From assembly GCF_019977395.1 (NCBI RefSeq), contig NZ_AP024660.1, forward strand, positions 3,782,001 through 3,846,000: 64,000 nucleotides of DNA. Direction: 5' to 3'. Each line of letters opens with the position of its first letter. The first letter of the stretch is position 1. The translations under genes were made by a program, and so were the position numbers. The notes under the pieces are model-generated. The model was given only the letters and a program-made list of their open reading frames with translations, was not told where the DNA came from and did no database searches. Source of the stretch: Arthrobacter sp. NicSoilC5. GTDB taxonomy: Bacteria > Actinomycetota > Actinomycetes > Actinomycetales > Micrococcaceae. Positions 41,298 to 53,005 of this stretch are shown in pieces.

Positions 41298-42854
41298 CTA
41301 GGCCGCTTTGGGAACTTTCCTAAGCACGACGGCGGCGAGCACTGCCGCCGTCGCCATCAGTGCCAGCCCAATTGCGGCCGTGATGTGCACGCCGGAATCG
41401 AACGCGGCGGCCGCGGCATCCCGGACTGCCCCCGCGACTGATTCCGGCAGCAGGCCGGCCGCCTCCACCGCGCCGGCCAGCGTTTCCCCGGCGTTGTGCA
41501 GTGAGGCTCCGGGCAGCATGGCCTCCAGCCCTGCCGGCAGCCGGAGGTTCTGCTGGTAGGACGCGGTCAGGATGGAGCCCAGCACGGCAGTCCCCAGCAG
41601 CGAGCCCACCTCGTAGCCCGTCTCGGAAATCGCCGCCGCAGCGCCTGATTTCGCCGGCGGGGCCGAGCCGAGGATGAGGTCGTTCGAGATGGTTTCCGCC
41701 GTGCCGACGCCCAGCGCCAGGACCAGCAGTGCTGCCAGCAGCAGGGAAGGCCCGCCGTCGTGGTTTCCGAAGGCCACCATGCTGTAGCCGACGGCGCTGA
41801 AGGACAGGCCGGCGGCCACTACGTACCCGGGGCGGACCTTCCGGACCAGCGGGACTACCACCAGGCCTGCCGCCACTGTGGCTGCCAGGGCCGGAAGCAT
41901 GGCAATGCCCGCCGCGGACGGCGTCATCCCCTCCAGGAGTTGGAGGTGCTGGGCAAGGAAAAGGATGAATCCGTTGAAGGAAAACAGGGCCAGGATGTTG
42001 GCGCTGATGGCCATGCTGAACACCCTGTTCCGGAACAGCGACATGTCCAGCAGCGGGTATTCCAGGCGTTGCTGGCGGCGCACGAACACGATCCCCATGG
42101 CCACGCCAAAGGCGATGCTGCCCAGCCCGGCCGTGCCCGGGCCTTCGGTGGCTACTGACTTGATGCCGTACACCACGGGCACCATGACCAGCATGGAGAG
42201 CAGGACGCTTGGGATATCCACCCTGCCCGGCGCGGGATCCTTTGATTCCGGAATGAAGGCCGGCCCCAGAGCCAGCAGGGGCAGCATGAGCGGCACGGCC
42301 ACCAGGAAAACGGCGCCCCACCAGAAGTGCTCCACCAGCCATCCACCCAGGATGGGGCCCAGGGCGGCGCCGCCGGAGAATCCCGCCGCCCAGATGGCCA
42401 CTGCAAGCCGCCGGCGGTTGGGTTCCGGGAAAATATTGCGGATCAGCGACAGGGTGGACGGCATCAGCATGGCGCCGAAGAACCCGAGCGCCGCGCGGCC
42501 GGCGATCAGCCACTCCGGGGTGGGTGCGAAGGCGGTGGCGGCGGACAGTCCGGCGAAGCCCAGGCTGCCGATGACCAGCAGCCGCCGCCGCCCAATCCGG
42601 TCGCCGAGGCTTCCCATTGACACCAGCAGCCCGGCCAGGACCAGCGGATAGGAGTCCACGATCCACAGCAGCTGCAGGCCGGTCGGTTCCAGGGCGCGTG
42701 CGATGGCGGGCAGGGCAAAGGTCAGGGCCGTGTTGTCCACTGCCACCAGCAGCACGGGAAACATCAGCAGCCCCAGCGCAAGCCAATCCCGCCACGGAGG
42801 CCGCGCGGCGGTGCTGTCCCGTTGGGTGGGGGCCGGGCTGATGGAAGTCGTCAT
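41298..42854 (-). CDS. DHA2-family MFS drug exporter
   Basis: The 518-residue protein has about 14 membrane helices and the DHA2 (QacA/EmrB/SmvA-like) start MFPVLLVAVDNTALTFALPA, with motif A as GSLGDRIGRRRLLVIG. Proton-driven export of cationic or lipophilic drugs is the family role. ATG 42854 is chosen, so the protein starts MTTSISPAPTQRD. TACAGT on the minus strand inside the operator lies 6 nt before the ATG, suggesting a leaderless message. The divergent TetR gene and the palindrome between them make it a typical TetR-controlled efflux pump. Confidence 0.92.
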   Translation of the reverse strand: MTTSISPAPTQRDSTAARPPWRDWLALGLLMFPVLLVAVDNTALTFALPAIARALEPTGLQLLWIVDSYPLVLAGLLVSMGSLGDRIGRRRLLVIGSLGFAGLSAATAFAPTPEWLIAGRAALGFFGAMLMPSTLSLIRNIFPEPNRRRLAVAIWAAGFSGGAALGPILGGWLVEHFWWGAVFLVAVPLMLPLLALGPAFIPESKDPAPGRVDIPSVLLSMLVMVPVVYGIKSVATEGPGTAGLGSIAFGVAMGIVFVRRQQRLEYPLLDMSLFRNRVFSMAISANILALFSFNGFILFLAQHLQLLEGMTPSAAGIAMLPALAATVAAGLVVVPLVRKVRPGYVVAAGLSFSAVGYSMVAFGNHDGGPSLLLAALLVLALGVGTAETISNDLILGSAPPAKSGAAAAISETGYEVGSLLGTAVLGSILTASYQQNLRLPAGLEAMLPGASLHNAGETLAGAVEAAGLLPESVAGAVRDAAAAAFDSGVHITAAIGLALMATAAVLAAVVLRKVPKAA

Positions 42855-42856
42855 GC

Positions 42857-42888
42857 AATAACTGTACCGTCTGGACGGTACAGTTATT
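42857..42888. promoter_or_regulatory. TetR operator, perfect 32-bp palindrome
   Basis: Two perfect 15-bp arms (42857-42871 and 42874-42888, core TAACTGTACCGTC) flank a 2-nt centre. The site begins 2 nt before the exporter ATG and 40 nt before the TetR start. It contains TACAGT on both strands, so one dimer could block both promoters. Confidence 0.9.
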
Positions 42889-42928
42889 AAACGCGGGCAT
42901 TCCTTCTTCCCTGCCGGTGGAGGGCATG

Positions 42929-43474
42929 ATGGAAGGCATGCCCCGAAAGCCTGTAGCCCGTGATGCGGTCCTTGACGCCTTCGAGTCCCTGCTGATCGAC
43001 GTGGGGGAGCGCGCTGCAACCCTCGACGCCGTAGCCCGGAAGGCCGGGGTGTCCAAAGGTGGCCTCCTCTATCATTTTCCCAACAAGGAAGCGCTCATCT
43101 CCGTGCTGCTTGACCGCCTGGAAGGCCTGGCCAGGCAGGACGCCGACGCGATGGCTTCCGCCAGCGAAGGTGCTGCCGCGTATTTCATCCGCTCCTCCGT
43201 CTGGGCGGATACTCCGCTTGACCGGGTCATCGTGGCTGCCACGCGGCTTGCCGAGGTGGCACATGAAGAGACCCGCCGCCGGTTCGCCGCCATCCAGCAG
43301 CGGTGGCTGGACGAGATCGCAGCAGATGTGGGGCACGGCCTGGCCAAGGCTGTCCTGTATATGGGTGACGGGTTGTACTTCAATGCCATGCTTTCCGTGG
43401 GCCCTGCGCCGGAAGGCGGAGCGGCGGCTGATGTGGAGGAACTCCTGGCTGCTTTGGAACGGCTCCGCAGGTAG
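42929..43474 (+). CDS. TetR-family repressor of the adjacent exporter
   Basis: The 181-residue protein has an N-terminal TetR helix-turn-helix (RAATLDAVARKAGVSKGGLLYHFPNKEALI) described here by its ends RAATLDAVA and HFPNKEALI, and a helical ligand domain with a TetR_C-type region (AVLYMGDGLYFNAMLS). Several in-frame starts exist (GTG 42917, ATG 42926, 42929 and 42938); GGTGGAGG best serves 42926 or 42929. It should bind the palindrome beside it and release it on binding a drug-like ligand. A glycine riboswitch leader follows. Confidence 0.9.
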   Translation: MEGMPRKPVARDAVLDAFESLLIDVGERAATLDAVARKAGVSKGGLLYHFPNKEALISVLLDRLEGLARQDADAMASASEGAAAYFIRSSVWADTPLDRVIVAATRLAEVAHEETRRRFAAIQQRWLDEIAADVGHGLAKAVLYMGDGLYFNAMLSVGPAPEGGAAADVEELLAALERLRR

Positions 43475-43571
43475 TTTTCCATTTGCCGGGAGGGCTTGTG
43501 GCGTAGGACAATGGAGAGTTGTGAGGGCTGTCACCGGCCGTCATCATCAACAAATGAATAGCCTTTGATCT

Positions 43572-43805
43572 GCGGCGGGAGAGTTCTGCCGGAAGTACAG
43601 GCAGGCGCCGTAGGAGCAAATCCTCCCCAGGAATCTCGCAGGCCCCTGTACCGCCGCGGCGAGGCACCTCTGGAAAGCAGCAGGCAGTTGTCCGGCCTCC
43701 CTTGGGGGAAGCGAAACGGCTGTTGTGCTCACCGACGGTGCAAGCGGGTCCTGCCCAGGCAGGCAACGCGGAAACTCTCAGGTCCAATACAGAGCGGGGA
43801 GGGAC
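43572..43805 (+). ncRNA. Tandem glycine riboswitch
   Basis: Two glycine aptamers lie in the 381-nt gap before gcvP. Aptamer 1 runs from P1 GCGGCGG (43572-43578) to CCGCCGC (43651-43657) with the core GGCGCCGTAGGAGCAA and CCAGGAATCTCGCAGG. Aptamer 2 runs from CCTCCC (43696-43701) to GGGGAGG (43797-43803) with CGACGGTGCAAGCGG and GGAAACTCTCAGGTCC. The linker carries the usual short GGAAAG segment. Such tandem switches turn on glycine cleavage genes when glycine is abundant. The stretch 43475-43571 should hold the promoter, which I cannot place. Confidence 0.92.
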
Positions 43806-43855
43806 CCGAATAGCTGTGGCGTACCCTGCGCCGCCTGAATAAATGGAGTTCCTTC

Positions 43856-46702
<2,847 letters not shown>

Positions 46703-46714
46703 AGGACCGGCACC

Positions 46715-47863
46715 GTGACCGAGAAATACACCGCCCTTTACGACGAACATAAAAAGCTTGGCGCCTCCTTCACCGACTTCGGCGGCTGGCAGATGCCATT
46801 GAAGTACAGCTCCGAACTGGCTGAACACCACGCCGTCCGCAGCACCGCCGGCCTGTTCGACCTCTCCCACATGGGCGAAGTCTGGGTCACCGGGCCGCAG
46901 GCCGCCGCGTTCCTGGACTACGCCCTGGTGGGAAAGATCTCCGCCATGGCCGTGGGCAAGGCCAAGTACTCGCTGATCTGCAACGAGGACGGCGGCATCA
47001 TCGACGACCTCATCACCTACCGCCGTCCCGCCGCTGGAGACGGCACGGACGTCTTCCTGGTGGTGCCCAATGCGGGGAACGCCGCGGTGGTGGCGGCAGC
47101 CCTGCAGGAACGGGCCGCAGGGTTTGACGTGCTGGTGGAGGACGCCTCGGCCCGGACGTCGCTGATCGCAGTGCAGGGCCCCAAGGCACAGGAACTCCTG
47201 TTGCGCCTGGTCCCGGCCGCACAGCACTCCCTGGTGACGGAGCTGAAGTACTACGCCGCTGTGGAGGTTCCGTTCCTGGTGGGCGGCGCCGGCAAGGAAC
47301 TCCTGCTCGCGCGTACCGGGTACACCGGTGAGGACGGGTTCGAGATCTTCGTGGACAACGCAGACGCCCCGGCACTGTGGCAGGCATTGGTCGCCATCGC
47401 CGACGACGGGGAGCTGACCCCGGCCGGCCTTGCCTCCCGCGACTCGCTTCGCCTGGAAGCGGGGATGCCGCTGTACGGCAACGAACTGTCCCTGCAGGGT
47501 GACCCGTTCGCTGCAGGCCTCGGCCCCGTCGTCGCGCTCTCCAAGGAAGGCGACTTTGTTGGCAAGGTTGCGCTGGCAGCAAAGAAGGAAGCCGGTGCCG
47601 GCACCACCTCCGGCCGCCGCCTCGTGGGGCTCAAAGGCAAAGGCCGCCGCGCCGGACGGGCACACTACCCCGTGCTCAAGGACGGCGCCCCGGTCGGGGA
47701 AGTCACCTCCGGCCAGCCCTCGCCCACCCTCGGCTACCCGATCGCCATGGCCTACGTCGACGTCGAGTACTCGGCACCCGGCACAGCCCTGGACATCGAT
47801 CTCCGCGGCAAGGCAGAACCCTTCGAAGTTGTCGACCTCCCGTTCTACCGCCGCGCCGAGTAG
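46715..47863 (+). CDS. gcvT: Aminomethyltransferase, T-protein
   Basis: GcvT moves the one-carbon unit from GcvH-bound aminomethyl to tetrahydrofolate and releases ammonia. The 382-residue protein has the family landmarks FTDFGGWQMPLKYSSE, AGLFDLSHMGEV and the C-terminal GCV_T_C domain (GRRLVGLKGKGRRAG). The GTG at 46715 follows AAAGGACC. It is the last gene of the unit: no gcvH lies downstream, unlike the common gcvPTH or gcvTHP order, so GcvH must come from elsewhere in the genome. Confidence 0.95.
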   Translation: MTEKYTALYDEHKKLGASFTDFGGWQMPLKYSSELAEHHAVRSTAGLFDLSHMGEVWVTGPQAAAFLDYALVGKISAMAVGKAKYSLICNEDGGIIDDLITYRRPAAGDGTDVFLVVPNAGNAAVVAAALQERAAGFDVLVEDASARTSLIAVQGPKAQELLLRLVPAAQHSLVTELKYYAAVEVPFLVGGAGKELLLARTGYTGEDGFEIFVDNADAPALWQALVAIADDGELTPAGLASRDSLRLEAGMPLYGNELSLQGDPFAAGLGPVVALSKEGDFVGKVALAAKKEAGAGTTSGRRLVGLKGKGRRAGRAHYPVLKDGAPVGEVTSGQPSPTLGYPIAMAYVDVEYSAPGTALDIDLRGKAEPFEVVDLPFYRRAE

Positions 47864-48203
47864 TCCCTTGTTCCACCCCGTGGTCACCTTCGCGACGGCG
47901 GACCGGACATTTTCACGCCTGCGTTGGGCCCACGCCGTCAGGGTTCCCTGGCCGAGCTTGCGAGGCTAGGGAGACGGTGGGGAGCACGCTTTCGAAAAGT
48001 CCGGCTCCGCCGGCGCTCGTGGGCACGACGTTACCTGCTTGCCGCGTCGCCTTGGTGACGTGCTTGCGGAGTGGGCGGGGCATCCGGCAGCGTGCGTCTA
48101 AGGGAGCGTCACGTCCGCGCAGCGGGCGTCTTCGCGACCGAGCACGCAGAGGATGTCCTGCCCGCTCCAACCCCAACAACCTGTTTTAGTTAGGAATTTC
48201 CTC
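47864..48203 (+). other. Structured noncoding gap between gcvT and sdaA
   Basis: 340 bases contain no credible gene. The clearest element is a long stem-loop at 47929-47981: CCCA and CCGTC pair with GACGG and TGGG around a CG bulge, and an inner 9-bp stem TCCCTGGCC / GGCTAGGGA encloses a 10-nt loop. There is no U tract. Further short inverted segments follow up to about 48130. The stretch is long for an intergenic gap here and may be an sdaA leader RNA, a repeat element, or both. Confidence 0.5.
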
Positions 48204-49643
48204 ATGGCCGTTGGTGTCTTTGATCTTTTTTCGATCGGGATTGGCCCTTCAAGCTCGCATACTGTGGGGCCGATGCGGGCTGCTGCCGTGTTTGCTGAGG
48301 AGTTGAAGGCCTCGGGGAAGCTGGCGGACGTCTCCTCGCTGCGGGTGGATTTGTATGGGTCGTTGGCGGCGACGGGGCATGGGCATGGGACGATGACGGC
48401 GATCCTGTTGGGGTTGGAGGGGTTCCATCCGGAACTGATCCTGCCCGAGGAGGTGGAGGAGCGGCTGGCTTCGATCGCGGAGACCGGGATCCTGAACCTG
48501 GCCGGTGCGGTTGCGCTCCCGTACGGGGTGGGCGACATGGTGTTGCGGCCGTTGACGGTGCTGCCGCGGCACACGAACGGGATGACGTTCACCGTTACCG
48601 ACGCGGCCGGGGATGTGGTGCATGCGGCGACGTTCTTCTCGGTCGGTGGCGGGTTCATCGTCCGCGAGGGGGAAGAGGACGCCGCGCAGCAGGAACTGGA
48701 CGCGTCCAAGGAGGAGCTGCCGCTGCCGTTCCGGACCGCGGCAGAGCTGCTGGAGCACTGCGCGGTGACCGGGCTGGGCATCGCGGACGTGATGTTCGTG
48801 AACGAGAAGGCCTCCCGGTCCGAGGAGCAGATCCGGGCCGGGCTGGGGCATATCTGGTCGGTGATGGAGAACTGCGTGGCCACCTCGCTCAAGCGTGAGG
48901 GGGTGCTCCCAGGCGGGTTGAAGGTCCGCCGCCGCGCCCCGGACTGGTACGAGCGGCTGAAGAAGGAAACCGCCCGCCCCGAAGACACCGACAATGACGG
49001 CCAGGACGGGCAGGACCACTACGACCCCAGGTATTGGCAGGAGTGGGTTAACTTGGTGGCGTTGGCGGTGAACGAGGAAAACGCCTCCGGCGGGAGGGTG
49101 GTCACCGCCCCCACGAACGGGGCGGCCGGGATCATCCCCGCGGTGCTGTTCTACGCCCTGCACTTCGCCCCGGGCATGGACCAGGCCACCCAGGCCGACC
49201 GCGACGATGTGGTGGTGCGGTTCCTGCTCGCCGCCGGCGCGGTCGGGGTGCTCTACAAGGAACAGGCCTCGATCTCCGGGGCCGAGGTGGGCTGCCAGGG
49301 CGAGGTCGGGTCCGCGTCCTCGATGGCCGCCGCGGGCCTGGCCGAGGTCATGGGCGGCACCCCGGCCCAGGTGGAGAACGCCGCGGAGATCGCGATGGAA
49401 CACAACCTCGGCCTGACGTGTGACCCGATCGGCGGGCTGGTCCAGGTCCCCTGCATCGAACGGAACGCGATCGCCGCCGCGAAAGCGATCAACGCCGCGA
49501 AAATGGCGCTCTGGGGCGACGGCACCCACCGCGTCTCCCTCGACGAAGTCATCATCACCATGCGCGAAACCGGCAAAGACATGAGCGACAAATACAAGGA
49601 AACCGCCATGGGCGGCCTCGCCGTCAACGTTGTCGAATGCTGA
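48204..49643 (+). CDS. sdaA: L-serine ammonia-lyase (iron-sulfur type)
   Basis: SdaA deaminates L-serine to pyruvate with a [4Fe-4S] cluster. The 479-residue protein is the single-chain form: an N-terminal beta domain beginning [20 protein letters not shown], then the alpha domain with [28 protein letters not shown] and [16 protein letters not shown], which hold the cluster cysteines. ATG 48204 is chosen because the protein then starts as in the family. The first two thirds use GGG, TTG and GCG codons far more than the neighbours, which prefer GGC and CTG, so the gene may have been acquired or recombined. With gcvPT it forms a glycine and serine breakdown block. Confidence 0.95.
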   Translation: MAVGVFDLFSIGIGPSSSHTVGPMRAAAVFAEELKASGKLADVSSLRVDLYGSLAATGHGHGTMTAILLGLEGFHPELILPEEVEERLASIAETGILNLAGAVALPYGVGDMVLRPLTVLPRHTNGMTFTVTDAAGDVVHAATFFSVGGGFIVREGEEDAAQQELDASKEELPLPFRTAAELLEHCAVTGLGIADVMFVNEKASRSEEQIRAGLGHIWSVMENCVATSLKREGVLPGGLKVRRRAPDWYERLKKETARPEDTDNDGQDGQDHYDPRYWQEWVNLVALAVNEENASGGRVVTAPTNGAAGIIPAVLFYALHFAPGMDQATQADRDDVVVRFLLAAGAVGVLYKEQASISGAEVGCQGEVGSASSMAAAGLAEVMGGTPAQVENAAEIAMEHNLGLTCDPIGGLVQVPCIERNAIAAAKAINAAKMALWGDGTHRVSLDEVIITMRETGKDMSDKYKETAMGGLAVNVVEC

Positions 49644-49692
49644 CACCCCGCTGACACCTGACCGAATGGCGGGACGGGCGGTGCCCGTGCGC

Positions 49693-50238
49693 CTAATTGT
49701 GAGTTGCCGCCCACCAATTGAGGCTGGCAGCGAACACCAGCCATGAGATGTAGGGGAGCAGGAGCAGCCCTGCCGTCCGGCTGATCGGACCGAAATGCAG
49801 CACCGTCACCGTTACCGCGGCGACCAGGGCCACGATGATGGCCAGGCCCAGCCACAGGGCCGCCGTGCCAAGAGCCGGGTAAAGGGCGAAAAAGACCGGG
49901 GTCCAGGTGAGATTGAGGGCCAGCTGGATGGCGTAAACCACCATGGCCTGCCGTGTCCCAGCGGTGCGTTTACGCCAAACCAGCCATGCAGCGAGGGCCA
50001 TTGCCGCATAAAGGATGGTCCACACCGGACCGAACACGCCATTGGGCGGGGACCAGGGGGCCTTGTCCGCGGCTGCATACCAGCCAGTGACATTGGCCGC
50101 CGATGCCAAACCGCCCAGCGCCGCCACCACCAAGGACGCCAACAGGAAACCGGCAAGCGCGGCGGCCTGCACCCCGGCACTGTACGGCTTCCCGCCGCTG
50201 CCCGCGGGAGCGGTGCTCTGTTCCCCATCCGGCCTCAT
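49693..50238 (-). CDS. TspO/MBR family membrane protein
   Basis: The 181-residue protein has five membrane helices and the aromatic-rich TspO pattern: NVTGWYAAADKAPWSPPNGVFGP at the first loop (quoted in part as WYAAADKAPWSPPN), VWTILYAAMALAAWLVW, and LNLTWTPVFFALY. TspO proteins bind tetrapyrroles and similar ligands and act in stress or photo-oxidative responses. ATG 50238 is preferred; ATG 50259 has a poorly placed ribosome site. It is convergent with sdaA and divergent from femX. No partner gene is evident. Confidence 0.9.
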   Translation of the reverse strand: MRPDGEQSTAPAGSGGKPYSAGVQAAALAGFLLASLVVAALGGLASAANVTGWYAAADKAPWSPPNGVFGPVWTILYAAMALAAWLVWRKRTAGTRQAMVVYAIQLALNLTWTPVFFALYPALGTAALWLGLAIIVALVAAVTVTVLHFGPISRTAGLLLLPYISWLVFAASLNWWAATHN

Positions 50239-50344
50239 ACCCCAACCCTTGTTGAACATCCTGAGCTCCGTCAAGGTGACGCTCCACACCCGGACGGCCG
50301 CCGTCCCGGGCATGCCGGAGAAAAGCCGGGAGCGCCTGAGGCTT

Positions 50345-50350
50345 TAGACT
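50345..50350 (+). promoter_or_regulatory. -10 box of femX, leaderless style
   Basis: TAGACT at 50345-50350 lies 9 nt before ATG 50360, and no ribosome site precedes that ATG. Confidence 0.45.
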
Positions 50351-50359
50351 TGAGGCTGC

Positions 50360-51493
50360 ATGTCCGCACGCATCCAGAAGTACCGAAACCGCGCACAAAC
50401 CCGATTGGACACGGCCCCCTTGCGAGAATTCACCGCACGTTTTGCCACAGCCGAGGAAATTGAAAACTGGGACAAGCACGTCACGGCCAACCCGAACGGC
50501 GGCAACATGCTGCAGTCCGCCGCCTACGCATCGGTCAAGAACGGAAGCGGCTGGAAAGTCCGGTTCCTGGTGCTGGAAGGCGGCGGGAACGCCAGCTATA
50601 ACCTGGTGCTGGAGAAAAGCTTCCCCGTCCTGGGACGGCTCTGGTACCTCATCAAGGGCCCCGACCTGGTAGGGGCAGCAGACCTGGGCGCTGCCCTCGC
50701 AGCGTGCGCGCAGCTGGTCCGCAGCAGCAAGCTGAAGGTGTTCACCATCAAAGTGGAACCGGACATCATCGACTCAGACGAAGCGCAGCGGGAACTGGCA
50801 GCAGCCCACCTGGCCAAAGCCCCCAACATCCAGTCCAACGATTCCACCGCCCTGCTGGATATCTCCGGCACGGAAGAGGAAGTCTTTAAGGCCATGTCTT
50901 CCCGGGCCAGGAACGCAATCCGGCGCGCAGAGCGCGAGGGCTGCCAGGTGGTCCGGCAGGAACAGGGACCGGAAACCTACCGGGCCCTGTACGACCTGAT
51001 GGCCAACACGGTCAACGCAAAGGGTTCCATGCCCCTGCGCAGCTATGAGTACTACGAGCGGTTCTGGGACGAGTTCTGCAACCGCGGCCAGGGCAACTTT
51101 TTCTTCGCCTACGAGGACGGAAAACCCAGTGTTGGTGCCTTCGTCATCAACTACGGGGCCAAGGCAACGTACAAAGACGGCGGTTCCACCCAGAACCGCA
51201 AGCAGTACGGGGACTCGCACCTGGTGCAGTGGACGGCCATCCGGCGGATGCAGGAACTTGGCTGCACGGAATACGACTTCTGCGGCACCCCGCCGGCTGC
51301 CCGCATTAAGGACAAGACCCACAATCTCTACGGAATGGGCATGTTCAAGACCAGCTTCACCAAGACGGTCACCGACTTTGTGGGCTGCCACGACTACATC
51401 CTGTCCCCGCTCCGGCACCGGCTCTGGGTCAACGGTGGAGAGAAAGTGTTCCGCCGGATCGAGACCGCACGAACCGGGCAGCAGTTCTACTGA
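50360..51493 (+). CDS. FemX/FemAB-type peptidoglycan bridge ligase
   Basis: The 377-residue protein belongs to the Fem family, which uses aminoacyl-tRNA to add amino acids to the lysine side chain of lipid II in the cytoplasm. Family landmarks are NMLQSAAYASVKNGSGW, SSRARNAIRRAEREGCQV (central basic helix) and a GNAT-like C-terminal half with YDFCGTPPA and NLYGMGMFKTSF. It lacks the inserted coiled coil present in its downstream neighbour. Arthrobacter walls are of the A3-alpha type with interpeptide bridges of Ala, Ser or Thr, so a bridge role is expected. It probably acts on a different bridge position from the next gene. Confidence 0.88.
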   Translation: MSARIQKYRNRAQTRLDTAPLREFTARFATAEEIENWDKHVTANPNGGNMLQSAAYASVKNGSGWKVRFLVLEGGGNASYNLVLEKSFPVLGRLWYLIKGPDLVGAADLGAALAACAQLVRSSKLKVFTIKVEPDIIDSDEAQRELAAAHLAKAPNIQSNDSTALLDISGTEEEVFKAMSSRARNAIRRAEREGCQVVRQEQGPETYRALYDLMANTVNAKGSMPLRSYEYYERFWDEFCNRGQGNFFFAYEDGKPSVGAFVINYGAKATYKDGGSTQNRKQYGDSHLVQWTAIRRMQELGCTEYDFCGTPPAARIKDKTHNLYGMGMFKTSFTKTVTDFVGCHDYILSPLRHRLWVNGGEKVFRRIETARTGQQFY

Positions 51494-51558
51494 CCCGCTG
51501 CCGCCAGGGCCCTCTCCTGAGCGCCCCGCGCGGCCCGTACGCTGCGGGAACCCGGCCG

Positions 51559-51606
51559 GCCTGAACGCCGTCCGCCCTGAACACCCTCCACCCTTAACAC
51601 CCTCCA
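51559..51606. repeat. Three tandem 16-bp units
   Basis: GCCTGAACGCCGTCCG, CCCTGAACACCCTCCA and CCCTTAACACCCTCCA follow each other without a gap. Units 2 and 3 differ at one base; unit 1 is more diverged. The array lies in the 161-bp gap between the two fem genes, about 50 nt before the second start. Confidence 0.75.
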
Positions 51607-51654
51607 CCCAGTGCGTGCCCACAGGCCGCGAAGAGTCCAGAAGAAGGTCACCCC

Positions 51655-52971
51655 TTGAATCCAGTTTCCGCCGCGACCGGGCTTGAATACGCCAACCTCA
51701 GCGACGCCGAATTCGAGGCCTTCGCCCTGAAGCACCCGCAGAACAGCTTCCTGCAGTCCATCGACTTCGCCCGCTTCCAGCGTGCCCGGGGCCAGCAGGT
51801 GGAACTCTTCGGGGTCCGTCGCGACGGCGAACTCGTGGCCGCAGGAAAGCTCAACTACACCACCACCCGCCTGGGCTACACCGTCTGCGAGTGTGCCAAG
51901 GGCCCCCTCATGGACTACTCGGACCGGGACCTGGTGCGCGCCGTCGTCGGGCTTCTCCGCAACCACGCCGCTGAGCGCAAGGCGGCTGAACTGCGGATCT
52001 CGCCGAACATCAGGTACATCGCACGCGACGCTGATGGCGCCGAACACCCGGACGTCGAAGACAACAGGCCGCTGGTGGCGGACCTGGAACAGCTCGGATT
52101 CCAGCACCAGGGCCTGGACATGAACTTCATCAACGTCAACTGGATGTTCATCAAGAACCTGGTGGGGATCCAGGACGCCGAAGAACTGATCATGGGCACC
52201 AGCTACCGCACCCGCAAAGCCATCCGCAAGGCGGAAAAGAACGGCGTCTTCCTCGAACAGGCCACCCTGGAAACCCTCGACGATTTCTACGGCGCCCTGA
52301 GCCGGGCAGGCGACGAAAAAGGGTTCGTGTACCGCGAACGCGCCTACTACGAGAACCTGCTCCGCACCACCTCCGCGGAGTTCACCAAGCTGATGATGGC
52401 CAAGATCGACATCCCGGCCTACCGCAAATCCATCACCGAACGGCTGGCCGCGGAGTCGGCCACAGCGGCGGACCTCCGCCGCGAGGTGGAGGAGACCGGC
52501 AGCAAGAAGAAGGCCAACCGGCTCAAAGTGGTCCAGGACCTGGTGGACAGCTACGAGCGGAGCCTGAAGGACATCGAACGCTTCCCCGACTCCGTGGGAA
52601 CGGCCACCGTCGCGGCCATCCACTTCGTCTGCTACGGCGACGAGGTGGTGTGCGTGATCGGCGGCACCGTCCAGGACTACATCTACTTCAACGGCGCAAC
52701 CTCCCTTTACTGGGGAATGATGCTGCACGCCCTGGAGAAGGGCTACCCGCGGTACAACTTCTACGGCACGTTCGGCATCTCCGGGCAGGACGAGGAAGGC
52801 CACGGCGGCTACGAATTCAAGAAGGGATTCGGCGGGGAAGTGGTCCAGCTGGTGGGGGACTTCGTCCTCCCGGTCCGCCCCGCCGTCTTCCACGCCAACC
52901 GGCTGGCCAGGTCCGCTGCCGCTGCCGCCCGCACACTGCTGGGTAAACTGCCGCTGAAGCGCGCATCCTGA
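51655..52971 (+). CDS. FemA/FemB-type peptidoglycan bridge ligase with coiled-coil arm
   Basis: The 438-residue protein has two GNAT-like halves (FLQSIDFARFQRARGQQVE; TSYRTRKAIRKAEKNGVF) and, at about 260-315, a helical arm rich in Lys, Arg and Glu (ERLAAESATAADLRREVEE) like the coiled coil of FemA, FemB and MurM that helps hold tRNA. The C-terminal YNFYGTFGISG matches the family. It should add a later residue to the peptidoglycan bridge. The start is TTG 51655, preceded by AGAAGG at 7 nt. It pairs with the shorter Fem protein just upstream, and thrE follows after 34 nt. Confidence 0.88.
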   Translation: MNPVSAATGLEYANLSDAEFEAFALKHPQNSFLQSIDFARFQRARGQQVELFGVRRDGELVAAGKLNYTTTRLGYTVCECAKGPLMDYSDRDLVRAVVGLLRNHAAERKAAELRISPNIRYIARDADGAEHPDVEDNRPLVADLEQLGFQHQGLDMNFINVNWMFIKNLVGIQDAEELIMGTSYRTRKAIRKAEKNGVFLEQATLETLDDFYGALSRAGDEKGFVYRERAYYENLLRTTSAEFTKLMMAKIDIPAYRKSITERLAAESATAADLRREVEETGSKKKANRLKVVQDLVDSYERSLKDIERFPDSVGTATVAAIHFVCYGDEVVCVIGGTVQDYIYFNGATSLYWGMMLHALEKGYPRYNFYGTFGISGQDEEGHGGYEFKKGFGGEVVQLVGDFVLPVRPAVFHANRLARSAAAAARTLLGKLPLKRAS

Positions 52972-53005
52972 GAGTCCATCAACCGCGCACAGGGAGGAAA
53001 CGGGC

